Below, one piece after another: positions 7,775 to 16,860 of a stretch of DNA of 64,000 nt (its first letter is position 1; each line of letters begins with the position of its first letter). The position numbers and the translations under genes are program-made. The notes beneath the pieces are model-generated. The model had not been told where the DNA came from. It made no database searches and saw only the letters and a program-made list of their open reading frames with translations. The stretch is from Aureimonas sp. SK2 (GTDB taxonomy: Bacteria > Pseudomonadota > Alphaproteobacteria > Rhizobiales > Rhizobiaceae), in NCBI RefSeq assembly GCF_029813115.1, contig NZ_JAPZDS010000004.1, positions 1 to 64,000 of the forward strand, in the 5' to 3' direction.

Positions 7775-8133
7775 AACAGCCGACCGCCGTTCGGGACGGG
7801 ATGAGAAAGGGCGGCCAGTACGACGTTGCCGGCCTCGTCGGGGAAGCCGAGGGTCAGCACTTCCGAGCGCATCGGTCCGATCTGGCGCGGCGGGAAGTTG
7901 ACCACCGCCATGACCTGCCGCCCGACGAGCTCCTCCAGGGAATGGCGCACGGTGATCTGGGCCGAGGACTTCTTCCGACCGATCTCCGGTCCGAAATCGA
8001 TCACGAGGCGGAAGGCGGGCTTGCGCGCCTCCGGGAAGGGCTCGGCCGAGACGATCGTGCCGACGCGGATATCGACCTTCATGAAGTCGTCGAAGGTGAT
8101 CTGCGTGGCGACGCCCGTCGTGTCACTGCTCAT
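7771..8133 (-). CDS. csaA: CsaA-type tRNA-binding domain protein
   Basis: 120 residues, made of one OB-fold tRNA-binding domain like the C-terminal part of methionyl-tRNA synthetase. The segments FDDFMKVDIRVGTIV, KPAFRLVIDFG and VVNFPPRQIGPMRSEVLTLGF are typical of CsaA, a small dimeric protein described as a secretion-related chaperone. Its stop overlaps the stop of the convergent kinase gene (CTAA at 7771-7774). Four bases separate it from proC upstream on the same strand, so both probably lie in one operon with the YbjN gene. Confidence 0.9.
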   Translation of the reverse strand: MSSDTTGVATQITFDDFMKVDIRVGTIVSAEPFPEARKPAFRLVIDFGPEIGRKKSSAQITVRHSLEELVGRQVMAVVNFPPRQIGPMRSEVLTLGFPDEAGNVVLAALSHPVPNGGRLF

Positions 8134-8137
8134 CGGC

Positions 8138-8959
8138 TCACCCTTTGGAAAGCTCGACCGCCCGGTCGCGCGCGGCGGCGACGGCCTTCGTCATCAGCGG
8201 CTGCAGGCCGTCTTCCGCCATCAGGACGCCGAGCGCCGCCTCGGTCGTGCCCTTGGGCGAGGTGACGTTGCGGCGAAGCTGCGCCGGCGGATCGTCGGAG
8301 CGGATCATCAGCTCGCCCGCGCCCGCCACCGTATGCCGCGCGAGGCGTATGGCGAGGTCGGGGTCGAGGCCGGCCTTCACGCCCGCTTGCGCCAGGGCTT
8401 CGGCGAGCAGGAACACATAGGCGGGGCCGCTGCCCGACACAGCCGTCACGCGGTCGATGTCGTCCTCCGACGACACCCATTCCACCGGTCCGCAGGCCGA
8501 CAGGAGGTCGGTCGCGGTCGCCTTGAGGCCCGGCGTCACCCGTGCGTTGGCGAAGGCGCCGGTGATGCCGCGCCCGATCAGCGCCGGCGTGTTGGGCATG
8601 GCGCGCACGACCGGCCTCTGCCCGAGATGCTCTTCGATGAAGGCGACGGTGCGCCCGGCCGCGACCGAGATCAGCAGCGTCTCGTCCTTCAGCGCCGGGC
8701 GCAAGGGCGCTACCGCCTCGGCGAGCACCTGCGGCTTCACCGCGAGGATCACGACGTCCTGGCGCTCATCCGGCGCCGAGGTCGCATGGCGCACGCCGCG
8801 CTCGAACACGTCGCCGAGCGCCGGCGACGGGTTGGGGTCGAGGATGGTGACGGAGGCCGGATCGAGACCGCCCTCGATCCAGCCGCGCAGCATCGCGCCG
8901 CCCATGTTGCCGCCGCCGAGAAGCAGAAGCCGGCCGACCGGCGCGATGCCCGCCGTCAT
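8138..8959 (-). CDS. proC: pyrroline-5-carboxylate reductase
   Basis: 273 residues, the family's usual length. It reduces 1-pyrroline-5-carboxylate to proline with NAD(P)H, the last step of proline synthesis. The Rossmann motif LLLLGGGNMGGAM is at the N-terminus, VRAMPNTPA lies mid-chain, and the C-terminal signature TAVSGSGPAYVFLLAEAL to RRNVTSPKGTTEAAL is intact. The ATG at 8959 overlaps the stop of the YbjN gene by 4 bases (ATGA), showing translational coupling; the frame continues open upstream but that reading is antisense-like and not conserved. Confidence 0.95.
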   Translation of the reverse strand: MTAGIAPVGRLLLLGGGNMGGAMLRGWIEGGLDPASVTILDPNPSPALGDVFERGVRHATSAPDERQDVVILAVKPQVLAEAVAPLRPALKDETLLISVAAGRTVAFIEEHLGQRPVVRAMPNTPALIGRGITGAFANARVTPGLKATATDLLSACGPVEWVSSEDDIDRVTAVSGSGPAYVFLLAEALAQAGVKAGLDPDLAIRLARHTVAGAGELMIRSDDPPAQLRRNVTSPKGTTEAALGVLMAEDGLQPLMTKAVAAARDRAVELSKG

Positions 8960-9456
8960 GCGTTGCCGACCGTATCGAACACGGCGCAGGCCAGCGCCTC
9001 CTCGGCCCCTTTGTCGGCCCAGACCACGAACTGGAAGGCCTGGTAGTAGCGCTCGCACGCCTCCAGCGCCGCCGACAGGAGCCGCTCGGCCTGCTGGCTC
9101 GTCGGCTGCACGCCGCCGGGCAGGAGCATGGCGTGGCGGAACATGACGGCGCCCTCGTCGGGCCAGAGGTCGAAATGGCCGACCAGAAGCTGCTCGTTGA
9201 TGCGCGACAGGAGGCGCATCGTCTCGACCTGGCGCCGCGCGGGCACCTTCAACATGAAGGCGCAGCCGAGATGGAGCGCCTCGGACGGCTCCATCCAGGA
9301 GAAGGACACGGAATAGTCGGTCCAGGCGCCGCGCACCGAGACGGCGATCTCGTCGTCGCAGGGACGCTCGAACGACCAGTCGTGATGGGAGGCGACGGTC
9401 TCGATCACATCCACCGGGTGGCATGATCGGCCGACGTCGAATTCGTTGAGTTGCAT
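8956..9456 (-). CDS. YbjN domain-containing protein
   Basis: 166 residues with a YbjN-type fold, related to type III secretion chaperone-like proteins. The start MQLNEFDVGRSCHPVDVIE and the motif DEIAVSVRGAWTDYSVSFSW to RLLSRINEQLLVGHFDLWPDEG are seen. The function of this family in alphaproteobacteria is unsettled. It is coupled to proC by a 4-base overlap. I took the ATG at 9456 because the region upstream reads as low-quality coding sequence. Confidence 0.85.
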   Translation of the reverse strand: MQLNEFDVGRSCHPVDVIETVASHHDWSFERPCDDEIAVSVRGAWTDYSVSFSWMEPSEALHLGCAFMLKVPARRQVETMRLLSRINEQLLVGHFDLWPDEGAVMFRHAMLLPGGVQPTSQQAERLLSAALEACERYYQAFQFVVWADKGAEEALACAVFDTVGNA

Positions 9457-9778
9457 GTCCTGAGTTCCCCGTGCCGCATCGGACGCGGGATCGCCGGGGC
9501 GCCGCACGCACCCCGTCGTCAAGGGTCGAATTCCTCGTAAGACCCTCGGCTCCGCGCCTCCCGGAAACCGCCGCCGTGGCGAATCACCGTTGAGAATCAG
9601 TGTATCGACGCCGACTCGTGAAACCAGAGGCGGAAACGGGATTTTAAGATTCGCCGGGAGCGGGCCTCGCCGCCTGCCGCCTGCGCCTTGCGTTAAGGGA
9701 TTCACCCCTCACACTTTTCGCAATCCGGACCCGCGCGACGGGTCCGTGACGAACCTGTGCATGGCCTGTGGAAAAGCC
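9457..9778. other. 322-base gap between ubiK and the YbjN gene
   Basis: No gene supported. It must hold the promoter for the YbjN-proC-csaA operon near its 9457 end. A 7-bp inverted repeat GGACCCG/CGGGTCC at 9727-9745 lies about 35 bases past the ubiK stop and has no T run; it may be a weak terminator. The AT-rich patch near 9700-9725 is not assigned. Confidence 0.4.
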
Positions 9779-10051
9779 TCAGACCGCCGGCGTGGGGTTG
9801 CCGGACAAGCGGGCCTCCAGCTCGGCCACCCGCTTCTTCAACGCTTCGTTCTCGACGCGGGCGCGGGTCGCCATTTCGCGCACGGCCTCGAACTCCTCCC
9901 GCTGGACGAGATCCATAGAGTTGATGAAGCGCTCGCCCTGGGAGCGGAACACGGTTTCCATTTCGCGGCGCACCCCCTGGGCCGCGCCGGCCGCGTCGGT
10001 CATCATGCGTGCGAACTCGTCCAGCATGCGGTTCGGGCCTCGGTCGGTCAT
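9779..10051 (-). CDS. ubiK: UbiK/BMFP accessory factor
   Basis: 90 residues, with an N-terminal helical part (MLDEFARMMTDAAGAAQGVRREME) and a C-terminal coiled coil (VQREEFEAVREM to NEALKKRVAELEARL), the hallmark of the BMFP/DUF526 family. In enterobacteria UbiK assists the aerobic ubiquinone-synthesis complex and binds lipid. It is divergent from lgt across 132 bases. The role here is transferred from the family. Confidence 0.85.
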   Translation of the reverse strand: MTDRGPNRMLDEFARMMTDAAGAAQGVRREMETVFRSQGERFINSMDLVQREEFEAVREMATRARVENEALKKRVAELEARLSGNPTPAV

Positions 10052-10183
10052 GGCTGCGCTCCTTGTTCAAGCCCCTCGGAGGTAGGCCCTTGCCCGGCCC
10101 TTGGCAATGGAGCGGCTTGACCCTTCCGGCCGGGCGGCGCACATCCCGGCTCGTCGCGCCAAGCTCTCGGGGGACGCCCAGCC

Positions 10184-11053
10184 ATGACAGCCTCTGCCCT
10201 TCTGGGCGTGCTCGCCTATCCGCAGATCGACCCGGTCTTCCTCCAGATCGGGCCGATCGCGCTGCGCTGGTACGGGCTGGCCTATGTCGCCGGCATCCTG
10301 TGCGGCTGGCTGTACGGGCGCCATCTGGTCGGCAACGCGCGGCTCTGGCCGAACGGCGTCTCGCCCATCACCAAGGCCGACATCGACGACTTCATCGTCT
10401 GGATCACGATCGGCATCGTGGCGGGCGGGCGGCTCGGCTCCATCCTGTTCTACGACTTCGAGCGCGTCCTCGCCGACCCGCTCTCGGCCTTTCGCGTCTG
10501 GGAAGGCGGCATGTCCTTCCACGGCGGCCTCATCGGCGTGACGATCGCGATGATCCTGTTCTGCCGCTCGCACAAGGTTCCGCTGTTCAGCCTGATCGAC
10601 GTGGTGGCCGCCTCCGTGCCCTTCGGCCTGTTCTTCGGGCGCATCGCCAACTTCATCAACGGCGAGCTCTGGGGCGCGCCGTCCTCGGTGCCCTGGGCCA
10701 TGGTCTTCCCCCATGCCGGCCCCGAGCCGCGCCATCCGAGCCAGCTCTACGAGGCGGCGCTGGAGGGCGTGGTCCTGTTCCTGATCCTGCGCGTCCTGAC
10801 CCACCGTCTGGGCGCGCTGGGGCGCCCGCGCCTCGTCGGCGGCGCCTTCATCCTGCTTTACGGCTGCGCGCGCATCTTCGTGGAGTTCTTCCGCATGCCG
10901 GACGTCCAGCTCGGCTACCTTCTCGGCACCGGCTGGCTGACAATGGGCATGGTCCTGTCGCTGCCGATGCTTCTCGTCGGCCTCTGGGCGATCGCCACCG
11001 CCAAGCCGCGTGCCTACGAGCCGCGCCCGGCCGAGACGTCGGCCTCCGCGTGA
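10184..11053 (+). CDS. lgt: prolipoprotein diacylglyceryl transferase
   Basis: 289 residues, a polytopic inner-membrane enzyme of about seven membrane segments. It transfers diacylglycerol from phosphatidylglycerol to the lipobox cysteine of prolipoproteins, the first step of lipoprotein maturation. The motif SFHGGLIGV carries the catalytic His, and the family signature GRIANFINGELWG is present, with the later HPSQLYEA. Two probable substrates (lipobox proteins) lie at 60.9-61.5 kb. Its stop overlaps the GTG start of the methyltransferase by 4 bases. Confidence 0.95.
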   Translation: MTASALLGVLAYPQIDPVFLQIGPIALRWYGLAYVAGILCGWLYGRHLVGNARLWPNGVSPITKADIDDFIVWITIGIVAGGRLGSILFYDFERVLADPLSAFRVWEGGMSFHGGLIGVTIAMILFCRSHKVPLFSLIDVVAASVPFGLFFGRIANFINGELWGAPSSVPWAMVFPHAGPEPRHPSQLYEAALEGVVLFLILRVLTHRLGALGRPRLVGGAFILLYGCARIFVEFFRMPDVQLGYLLGTGWLTMGMVLSLPMLLVGLWAIATAKPRAYEPRPAETSASA

Positions 11054-12153
11054 GCGATCTGTCCGCGCGCATCCGCGCGCAGATCGAGGCCTCCGGCCCG
11101 ATGCGGCTCGACCGGTTCTGGAACCTCTGCCTCTTCGATCCGACCGACGGCTACTACACAAGCCGCGATCCGATCGGCGCGGGCGGCGACTTCACCACCG
11201 CGCCCGAGATCAGCCAGATGTTCGGCGAGCTCCTGGCCGCCTGGGCTTTCGCGGCCTGGGACGGGCTCGGCCGGCCGGCGCCCTTCGTCTTCGCGGAAGC
11301 GGGTCCAGGGCGCGGCACGCTGATGGCCGACATGCTGCGCACGCTGCGCCAGCTCGATCCCGCCTTCCTGCAGGCGGCGCAGGTGCGGCTCGTCGAGGTG
11401 AGCGACCGGCTGGCGGGCGTCCAGATGGAACGGCTGGCCCGCTTCGACCTGCCGATCCGCCGCGTCGCGCGGATCGAGGACCTGGACGCTGGGCCGCTCG
11501 TCCTCGTCGCCAACGAACTCCTCGACGCCCTCGCCATCCGGCAGTTCGTGTTACGGGAGGGAACGTGGCGCGAGCGCTACGTGGCTGCGGCGCGGGACGC
11601 CTTCGCCGTCGCCGAAGGGCCGCCGACGACCCATGTCCCCGCCGCGCTCGCTCGCCTGCCCCAGCCGGAGGACGGCGCCGTGTTCGAGGCCTCGCCGGAA
11701 CGAGACGCGCTGTGCGGCACCCTCGGCGCCCGATTGCAGACCTCGGGCGGCGCGGCGCTCCTGATCGACTACGGTCATGCCCGCTCGGCCTATGGCGACA
11801 CGCTCCAGGCGCTGCGCCGCCACGGCGCCGCGCCGGTCCTCGACGCGCCGGGAGAGGTCGACATCACCAGCCACGTCGATTTCGAGCAGGTGGCGCGCGC
11901 CATGGCCGGGGCCGCATCCTCGCTCCGGTTCGGGCTCGCGAGCCAGGGCGACTTCCTCCTGTCGCTCGGCCTTCCCGAACGCGCGGGGCGGCTCGGCGCC
12001 CATTTGGACGCGGCCGGGCGCGCGGCGATCACCGCCGCCGTCCATCGCCTGGCGGGCAAGGGAAAGGGCGAGATGGGCGCGCTGTTCAAGGTCTTCGCCG
12101 CCGCGTCGCAGGCACTTGCCCTGCCACCCTTCGCACGCCCCTCCTCCGATTGA
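11050..12153 (+). CDS. MidA/NDUFAF7-family SAM methyltransferase
   Basis: 367 residues starting at GTG 11050, which overlaps the lgt stop (GTGA). The Rossmann motif EAGPGRGTLMADMLR binds S-adenosylmethionine, and RFWNLCLFDPTDGYYTSRDPIGAGGDFTTAPEIS at the start is typical of the family (the conserved blocks are FDPTDGYY and GDFTTAPE). The mitochondrial homologue NDUFAF7 methylates an arginine of complex I subunit NDUFS2, so a role in NADH dehydrogenase assembly is likely but inferred. The frame extends upstream through lgt in another reading frame; that part is not coding. Confidence 0.9.
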   Translation: MSDLSARIRAQIEASGPMRLDRFWNLCLFDPTDGYYTSRDPIGAGGDFTTAPEISQMFGELLAAWAFAAWDGLGRPAPFVFAEAGPGRGTLMADMLRTLRQLDPAFLQAAQVRLVEVSDRLAGVQMERLARFDLPIRRVARIEDLDAGPLVLVANELLDALAIRQFVLREGTWRERYVAAARDAFAVAEGPPTTHVPAALARLPQPEDGAVFEASPERDALCGTLGARLQTSGGAALLIDYGHARSAYGDTLQALRRHGAAPVLDAPGEVDITSHVDFEQVARAMAGAASSLRFGLASQGDFLLSLGLPERAGRLGAHLDAAGRAAITAAVHRLAGKGKGEMGALFKVFAAASQALALPPFARPSSD

Positions 12154-12186
12154 CTTCGATTCCCCCCTCGCCCACGATCCCGGACC

Positions 12187-12993
12187 ATGCTCGATCATCG
12201 CCTTTCCAACGCCTCGCATCTTCGCGCCCGCGACACTGTCCAGGACCCGCGGTTCGCGTCCGACGGCCGCCTGTCGCACGCGTTCTTCACGCGCGCCGGC
12301 GGCGTCTCCACCGGGCTCTATCGCGGCCTCAACGCCGGCATCGGCTCGCATGACGAGCCGGAGGCGGTGCACGAGAACCGGCGGCGGGCTATGCACTTCC
12401 TGGGGCTGGAGAGCTCGCGGCTCGCCACGCCCTGGCAGACCCATTCGCCCGACGCCTTGGTGGCGACTGAGCCCTTCGGCGCCGAGCGCCCGAAGGCGGA
12501 TGCGGTGGTGACGGCGGTGCGCGGCCTCGCGGTCGGCGTGGTGACGGCGGACTGCGGCCCGATCCTCTTCGCCGACCCGCGCGGCGGCATCGTCGCGGCG
12601 GCCCATGCCGGCTGGCGCGGCGCCGTGGGCGGCGTGCTCGAGCGGACGGTCGAGACGATGGAGAGCCTCGGCGCCCGCCGCGGATCGATCGAGGCCGTGC
12701 TCGGCCCCTGCATCACGCAACCCAACTACGAGGTCGGCGCCGACATGGCCGAGACCTTCCTGCGCGAGTCCGCGGAGAACGAGCGCTTCTTCGCGCCGGG
12801 CGCCTCGCCGGACAAGCGGCAGTTCGACCTTCCGGCCTTCATCCTCGCGCGGCTGGAGCGCATCGGCGTCGCCGCCCGTTTCGTCGGCCGTTGCACCTAT
12901 GCCGAGGAGGATGCGTTCTTCTCCTTCCGGCGCACCACCCATCGCGGCGAGACCGACTACGGGCGCCAGCTCTCGGCCATCGCCCTCGCCTGA
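12187..12993 (+). CDS. pgeF: peptidoglycan editing factor PgeF
   Basis: 268 residues, YfiH/DUF152 family. The zinc-site motifs are seen: VVTADCGPILFAD, AAHAGWRGAVGGV and GPCITQPNYEVG. E. coli PgeF removes wrongly incorporated L-serine from peptidoglycan precursors; homologues are multicopper-oxidase-like laccases or purine nucleoside phosphorylases (human FAMIN). It lies 33 bases after the methyltransferase on the same strand and 13 before the M24 gene, so these form one likely operon from lgt. Confidence 0.93.
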   Translation: MLDHRLSNASHLRARDTVQDPRFASDGRLSHAFFTRAGGVSTGLYRGLNAGIGSHDEPEAVHENRRRAMHFLGLESSRLATPWQTHSPDALVATEPFGAERPKADAVVTAVRGLAVGVVTADCGPILFADPRGGIVAAAHAGWRGAVGGVLERTVETMESLGARRGSIEAVLGPCITQPNYEVGADMAETFLRESAENERFFAPGASPDKRQFDLPAFILARLERIGVAARFVGRCTYAEEDAFFSFRRTTHRGETDYGRQLSAIALA

Positions 12994-13006
12994 TCGAAAG
13001 GCCCTC

Positions 13007-14158
13007 ATGCTACATTTCACGCCCGACGAATTCGAGCGCCGCCGCGCGCGCCTGTCCGCCGAGATGGCCGAGCGCAAGCTCGACGCGATGATGCTCTTCG
13101 CACAGGACTCGATGTTCTGGCTGACCGGCTACGACACGTTCGGCTTCTGCTTCTTCCAGTGCCTCGTGGTGAAGGCCGACGGCGAGATGCGGCTCCTCAC
13201 CCGCTCTGCCGATCTGCGCCAGGCGCGTGCCACTTCCAACATCGAGACGATCGTCGTCTGGCGCGACCGAGGCGGCGCGAACCCGGCGATCGAGCTGCGC
13301 GACATCATGGACGACATGGGCCTGCTCGGCGCGCGCGTCGGCGTCGAGTGGTCGACCCACGGCCTGACCGCTTCGAACGGCAAGCTGGTGGAGGAGAAGC
13401 TCGGCTCCTTCGCGACGCTGATCGATGCCTCCGACCTCGTGCCCTCGCTTCGCGTCGTCAAGAGCGCCGCCGAGATCGCCTATACAAGAGAGGCCGCGCG
13501 GCTCGGCGACGAGGCCTTCGAGGCGATGTGGCCGCTGGTGCGCGAGGGCGCCGACGAGGGCGTGCTTCTCCACGCGTTGCAGGGCGACATCCTGCTCAAG
13601 GGTGGCGACTATCCCGCCAACCCGTTCATCCTCGGCTCGGGCGAGGACGCCCTTCTCTGCCGCTACAAGTCAGGGCGCCGGCAGCTCTCGGGCCAGGATC
13701 AGCTCACGATCGAATGGTCGGGCGTCAAGGCGCAGTACCACGCGCCGCTGATGCGCACGCTCATTGTCGGTCGGCCGCTGATGCGCCACGAGGAGCTGTT
13801 CGAAGCGGGAGCAGAGGCGCTGAAGGCGGTGGAGGCGGTCATGCGCCCCGGCCAGACCTTCGGCGACGTGTTCGACGCCCATGCCCGCGTGATGGAAGAG
13901 CACGATCTCGTGCGCCATCGCCTGGCCGCCTGCGGCTATTCGGTCGGGGCACGCTTCGCGCCGTCCTGGATGGACCCGCAGATGTTCGTCTCCGGCAATG
14001 CCGAGCCCATCCGGCCGGGCATGACGTTGTTCGCCCACATGATCATCATGGATTCCGACTCCGGCACGGCCATGTGCCTCGGCCAGACCTACCTGACGAC
14101 CGACGGCGCGCCGGAATGCCTGTCGCGCCTTCCGATCGAACTCAAGTCGACGGGCTGA
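13007..14158 (+). CDS. M24-family pita-bread protein, creatinase/DoeA-like
   Basis: 383 residues with the two-domain creatinase/aminopeptidase P layout: an N-terminal domain (1-150) and a C-terminal pita-bread domain (150-383). The usual metal ligands are altered: the region that normally reads D.G..y..D.tR is [17 protein letters not shown], and the usual GHGIG site reads [13 protein letters not shown]. It is therefore unlikely to be a classical dimetal Xaa-Pro peptidase. Ectoine hydrolase (DoeA) and creatinase share such changes and cleave small amides without metal, so a small-molecule amidohydrolase role is plausible. The start is ATG 13007; the larger open frame upstream lies inside pgeF in another frame. 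Confidence 0.85.
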   Translation: MLHFTPDEFERRRARLSAEMAERKLDAMMLFAQDSMFWLTGYDTFGFCFFQCLVVKADGEMRLLTRSADLRQARATSNIETIVVWRDRGGANPAIELRDIMDDMGLLGARVGVEWSTHGLTASNGKLVEEKLGSFATLIDASDLVPSLRVVKSAAEIAYTREAARLGDEAFEAMWPLVREGADEGVLLHALQGDILLKGGDYPANPFILGSGEDALLCRYKSGRRQLSGQDQLTIEWSGVKAQYHAPLMRTLIVGRPLMRHEELFEAGAEALKAVEAVMRPGQTFGDVFDAHARVMEEHDLVRHRLAACGYSVGARFAPSWMDPQMFVSGNAEPIRPGMTLFAHMIIMDSDSGTAMCLGQTYLTTDGAPECLSRLPIELKSTG

Positions 14159-14300
14159 AAGGGAGCGTTCCTTAACCGCGCGGCGGTCTTTCCCGCAGCG
14201 CAACCTTGAATCTTTCCACCATCTTGTTAAGAGCCCGCCCAACAGACCGGCTCCTCCCGCGAGGTGCCGGCAGGCCTCGATACGGATGAAGCGGTCAGCG

Positions 14301-15233
14301 ATGAAACTCTTTGTCGGCAACTCGAACCGCACCCTGGCCGAATCGATCGGGCGCTACCTGGAGCTGCCGCTCGGCGCGGCTTCGGTGCGCCGCTTCGCCG
14401 ACCAGGAGATCTTCGTCGAGATCCAGGAGAACGTGCGCGGCGAGGACTGCTTCGTCATCCAGTCGACGTCCTACCCGGCGAACGACCATCTGATGGAGCT
14501 TCTCATCATCATGGACGCGCTGCGCCGAGCCTCGGCCCGCCGCATCACGGCCGTGCTGCCCTATTTCGGCTACGCCCGCCAGGACCGGAAGGCCGGCGGC
14601 CGCACGCCGATCTCGGCCAAGCTCGTCGCCAACCTCATCACCCGTGCCGGCGCCGATCGGGTGATGACGATGGATCTCCATGCCGGGCAGATCCAGGGCT
14701 TCTTCGATATTCCGACCGACAATCTCTTCGCGGTGCCGCTGCTCGCGCGCGACATCAAGGAGCACCTGGAGACCGACCGCGTGATGGTGGTCTCGCCGGA
14801 CGTCGGCGGCGTGGTGCGCGCCCGGGCGCTCGCCAAGCGCCTCGACGCCCCGCTCGCCATCGTCGACAAGCGCCGCGAGAAGCCCGGCGAGTCCGAGGTG
14901 ATGAACATCATCGGCGATGTCGAGGGGCGGCACTGCATCCTGATCGACGACATCATCGATTCCGGCGGCACGCTCTGCAACGCGGCCGACGCGCTGATGG
15001 CGGCGGGCGCCAAGGGCGTTCGCGCCTACATCACCCATGGCGTGCTCTCGGGCGGCGCGGTCGCCCGCATCGCCGCTTCCTCGATCGAGGAACTAGTCAT
15101 TACTGACTCGATCGAGCCGACCAAGGCCATTCGCGAGGCGCGCAACATCCGCGTCATCAGCACCGCGACCCTGCTCGGCGAGGCCATCTCGCGCACCACG
15201 ACCGAACAGTCGGTCTCCTCGCTCTTCGACTGA
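14301..15233 (+). CDS. prs: ribose-phosphate pyrophosphokinase
   Basis: 310 residues. It makes phosphoribosyl pyrophosphate from ribose 5-phosphate and ATP for nucleotide, histidine and tryptophan synthesis. Typical motifs: [29 protein letters not shown], the flexible-loop [32 protein letters not shown] and the PRPP-binding [11 protein letters not shown] prefer ATG 14301 (MKLFVGNS), which matches the family length; an ATG at 14286 would add MKRSA. The stop is 3 bases from the stop of the convergent HAD gene. Confidence 0.95.
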   Translation: MKLFVGNSNRTLAESIGRYLELPLGAASVRRFADQEIFVEIQENVRGEDCFVIQSTSYPANDHLMELLIIMDALRRASARRITAVLPYFGYARQDRKAGGRTPISAKLVANLITRAGADRVMTMDLHAGQIQGFFDIPTDNLFAVPLLARDIKEHLETDRVMVVSPDVGGVVRARALAKRLDAPLAIVDKRREKPGESEVMNIIGDVEGRHCILIDDIIDSGGTLCNAADALMAAGAKGVRAYITHGVLSGGAVARIAASSIEELVITDSIEPTKAIREARNIRVISTATLLGEAISRTTTEQSVSSLFD

Positions 15234-15236
15234 TCG

Positions 15237-15935
15237 TCAGCCGATCTCGGCCAGAAGCGGCTCCAGATCCTCCAGCGAGGCGATCGCCCGGAACCGCGGG
15301 TGATCGGTCGGCGCCTCGGCCCTCTCGTATTCCCAGGTGAGATCGTGGGGCACGTGGACGCCCCAGGCGCCCACGGCCAGCGCCGGCAGAACGTCGGAGC
15401 GGAGCGAGTTTCCGACCATCATGGCCCTCTCCGGCCCGTCCGCATGGCGCGCGAAGACGCGGGCATAGGTGCCCTCCGTCTTGTCGGAGACGATCTCCAC
15501 CGCGTCGAACAGATCGCCAAGTCCGGACGCCGCGAGCTTTCGCTCCTGGTCGAAGAGATCGCCCTTGGTGACGAGGATCAGGCGGTAACGACCGGACAGA
15601 CGTTCCACCGCCTCCCGCGCGCCGGGCAGGAGTTCCACCGGATGCTCCAGCATGGCGCGGCCTTCGGCGAGGATCGCCCCGATCTCGGTCGACCCGACGC
15701 GTCCGTTCGTCACCTCGATCGCCGTCTCGATCAGCGACAGGGTGAAGCCCTTCACGCCGAAACCATAGGTCGCGAGATTACGTCGTTCCGTCTCCAGGAG
15801 GCGGCGGGACACCGTGTCCGCATCGGCATGGGGCGCCAGCATCGCGCGGAACCGTTCCTCCGTCAGCCGGAAGCGCGTCTCGTTCTCCCAGAGCGTATCG
15901 TCGGCATCGAAGCCGATCGCGGTCAGACGTGCCAT
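15237..15935 (-). CDS. HAD-family hydrolase
   Basis: 232 residues. HAD motif I GFDADDTLWENE gives the nucleophile Asp; motif II LVTKGD, and motifs III/IV in the C-terminal half (VSDKTEGTYARVF, MVGNSLRSDVLPALAVG). The helical cap between about 20 and 95 fits subfamily IA, which includes phosphatases for nucleotides, sugars and glycolate phosphate. Start ATG 15935 (MARLTAIGFDADDT). It faces away from rplY and converges with prs. Substrate unknown. Confidence 0.9.
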   Translation of the reverse strand: MARLTAIGFDADDTLWENETRFRLTEERFRAMLAPHADADTVSRRLLETERRNLATYGFGVKGFTLSLIETAIEVTNGRVGSTEIGAILAEGRAMLEHPVELLPGAREAVERLSGRYRLILVTKGDLFDQERKLAASGLGDLFDAVEIVSDKTEGTYARVFARHADGPERAMMVGNSLRSDVLPALAVGAWGVHVPHDLTWEYERAEAPTDHPRFRAIASLEDLEPLLAEIG

Positions 15936-15951
15936 GCGATTCCCCCTCGTC

Positions 15952-15979
15952 TTGCCCTTTGCGGGCTTGGACGCTATAG
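15952..15979 (+). promoter_or_regulatory. sigma70-like promoter of rplY
   Basis: TTGCCC (15952-15957) and CTATAG (15974-15979) with a 16-base spacer. Transcription would start near 15986, at the very first base of the first hairpin of the rplY leader. Confidence 0.55.
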
Positions 15980-15985
15980 CCAACC

Positions 15986-16042
15986 CGCCCGCGCGGACAC
16001 CCTTGGAGGCAGCGCGGGCGTGAAGCGGCCTTGGGGCCGCTT
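15986..16042 (+). promoter_or_regulatory. two-hairpin structured leader before rplY
   Basis: Hairpin 1: a perfect 9-bp stem CGCCCGCGC (15986-15994) / GCGCGGGCG (16012-16020) with a 17-base loop containing CCTTGGAGG. Hairpin 2: a perfect 8-bp stem AAGCGGCC (16023-16030) / GGCCGCTT (16035-16042) with a TTGG loop and TT after it, so it looks like a terminator. Both stand between the probable promoter and rplY (start 16107). This could be an autoregulatory or attenuating leader, or a short RNA in its own right. The structure is seen; the function is inferred. Confidence 0.55.
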
Positions 16043-16106
16043 TTCGTCGTTCCGGCGCCTCGTGGTCCGGTCCGGCATCCTCTGAACGGAAACAAGGATT
16101 CAAGCC

Positions 16107-16769
16107 ATGAGCGAGAGCTACACGGTCAAGGCCGAAGCGCGCGAGAAGGTCGGCAAGGGGGCCGCCAGACATCTCCGCCGCAACGGAATGGTGCCCGCCG
16201 TCATCTACGGCGACAAGCAGGAGCCCCTGCCGATCGCGGTCCCCTACAAGGAGACCTTCCTGAAGCTGCACGCCGGCGGCTTTCTGACGACGGTCATCAC
16301 GATCGACGTCGGCGGCAAGAAGATCCAGGTCCTCCCGAAGGACTACCAGCTCGACGTCGTCAAGGACACGCTGACCCACGTCGACTACCTGCGCGTTTCC
16401 GAGCGCACGGAAGTCACGGTCCGGATCCCCGTTCACTTCGAGAACGAAGACGCCGCCCCGGGCATCAAGGCCAAGGACGGCACGCTCAACGTCGTGCACC
16501 ACGACATCGAAGTGGTCTGCGCCGCGCAGTCGATCCCGGAGGGCTTCACGCTCGACCTGACCGGCCTCGACATCGGCGACGCCGTCAGCTCGACGGCGCT
16601 CAAGCTGCCGAAGGGCGTGCGCCTGACCACCGACGAGGAGTTCGTGATCGCCACGATCGTCCCGCCGATGGCCGAGGACACCGACGAGCTCGACGCCGAG
16701 ACCCTGGAGACGGAAGTCATCGAGCAGTCGGACGCCAAGGCCGAGGACGAGCCGAAGTCCGGCAACTGA
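16107..16769 (+). CDS. rplY: 50S ribosomal protein L25, Ctc/TL5 form
   Basis: 220 residues, the long form with an N-terminal 5S rRNA-binding L25 domain (about 1-95: [24 protein letters not shown]) and a C-terminal TL5 domain (about 100-190), ending in an acidic tail. The longer form is usual outside enterobacteria and is linked to general stress in Bacillus (Ctc). A two-hairpin leader precedes it. It is followed after 91 bases by pth and then ychF, an order common in Rhizobiales. A 9-bp inverted repeat TGCGGCGGA/TCCGCCGCA lies just after its stop. Confidence 0.95.
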   Translation: MSESYTVKAEAREKVGKGAARHLRRNGMVPAVIYGDKQEPLPIAVPYKETFLKLHAGGFLTTVITIDVGGKKIQVLPKDYQLDVVKDTLTHVDYLRVSERTEVTVRIPVHFENEDAAPGIKAKDGTLNVVHHDIEVVCAAQSIPEGFTLDLTGLDIGDAVSSTALKLPKGVRLTTDEEFVIATIVPPMAEDTDELDAETLETEVIEQSDAKAEDEPKSGN

Positions 16770-16860
16770 TCGTGTCTGCGGCGGACGCCCTTTAGCTTCC
16801 GCCGCATCCCGATGGCGGGTCCGGCCTCGAGCCGGTCCCGGATCGCTGGAGAACGGGCGC

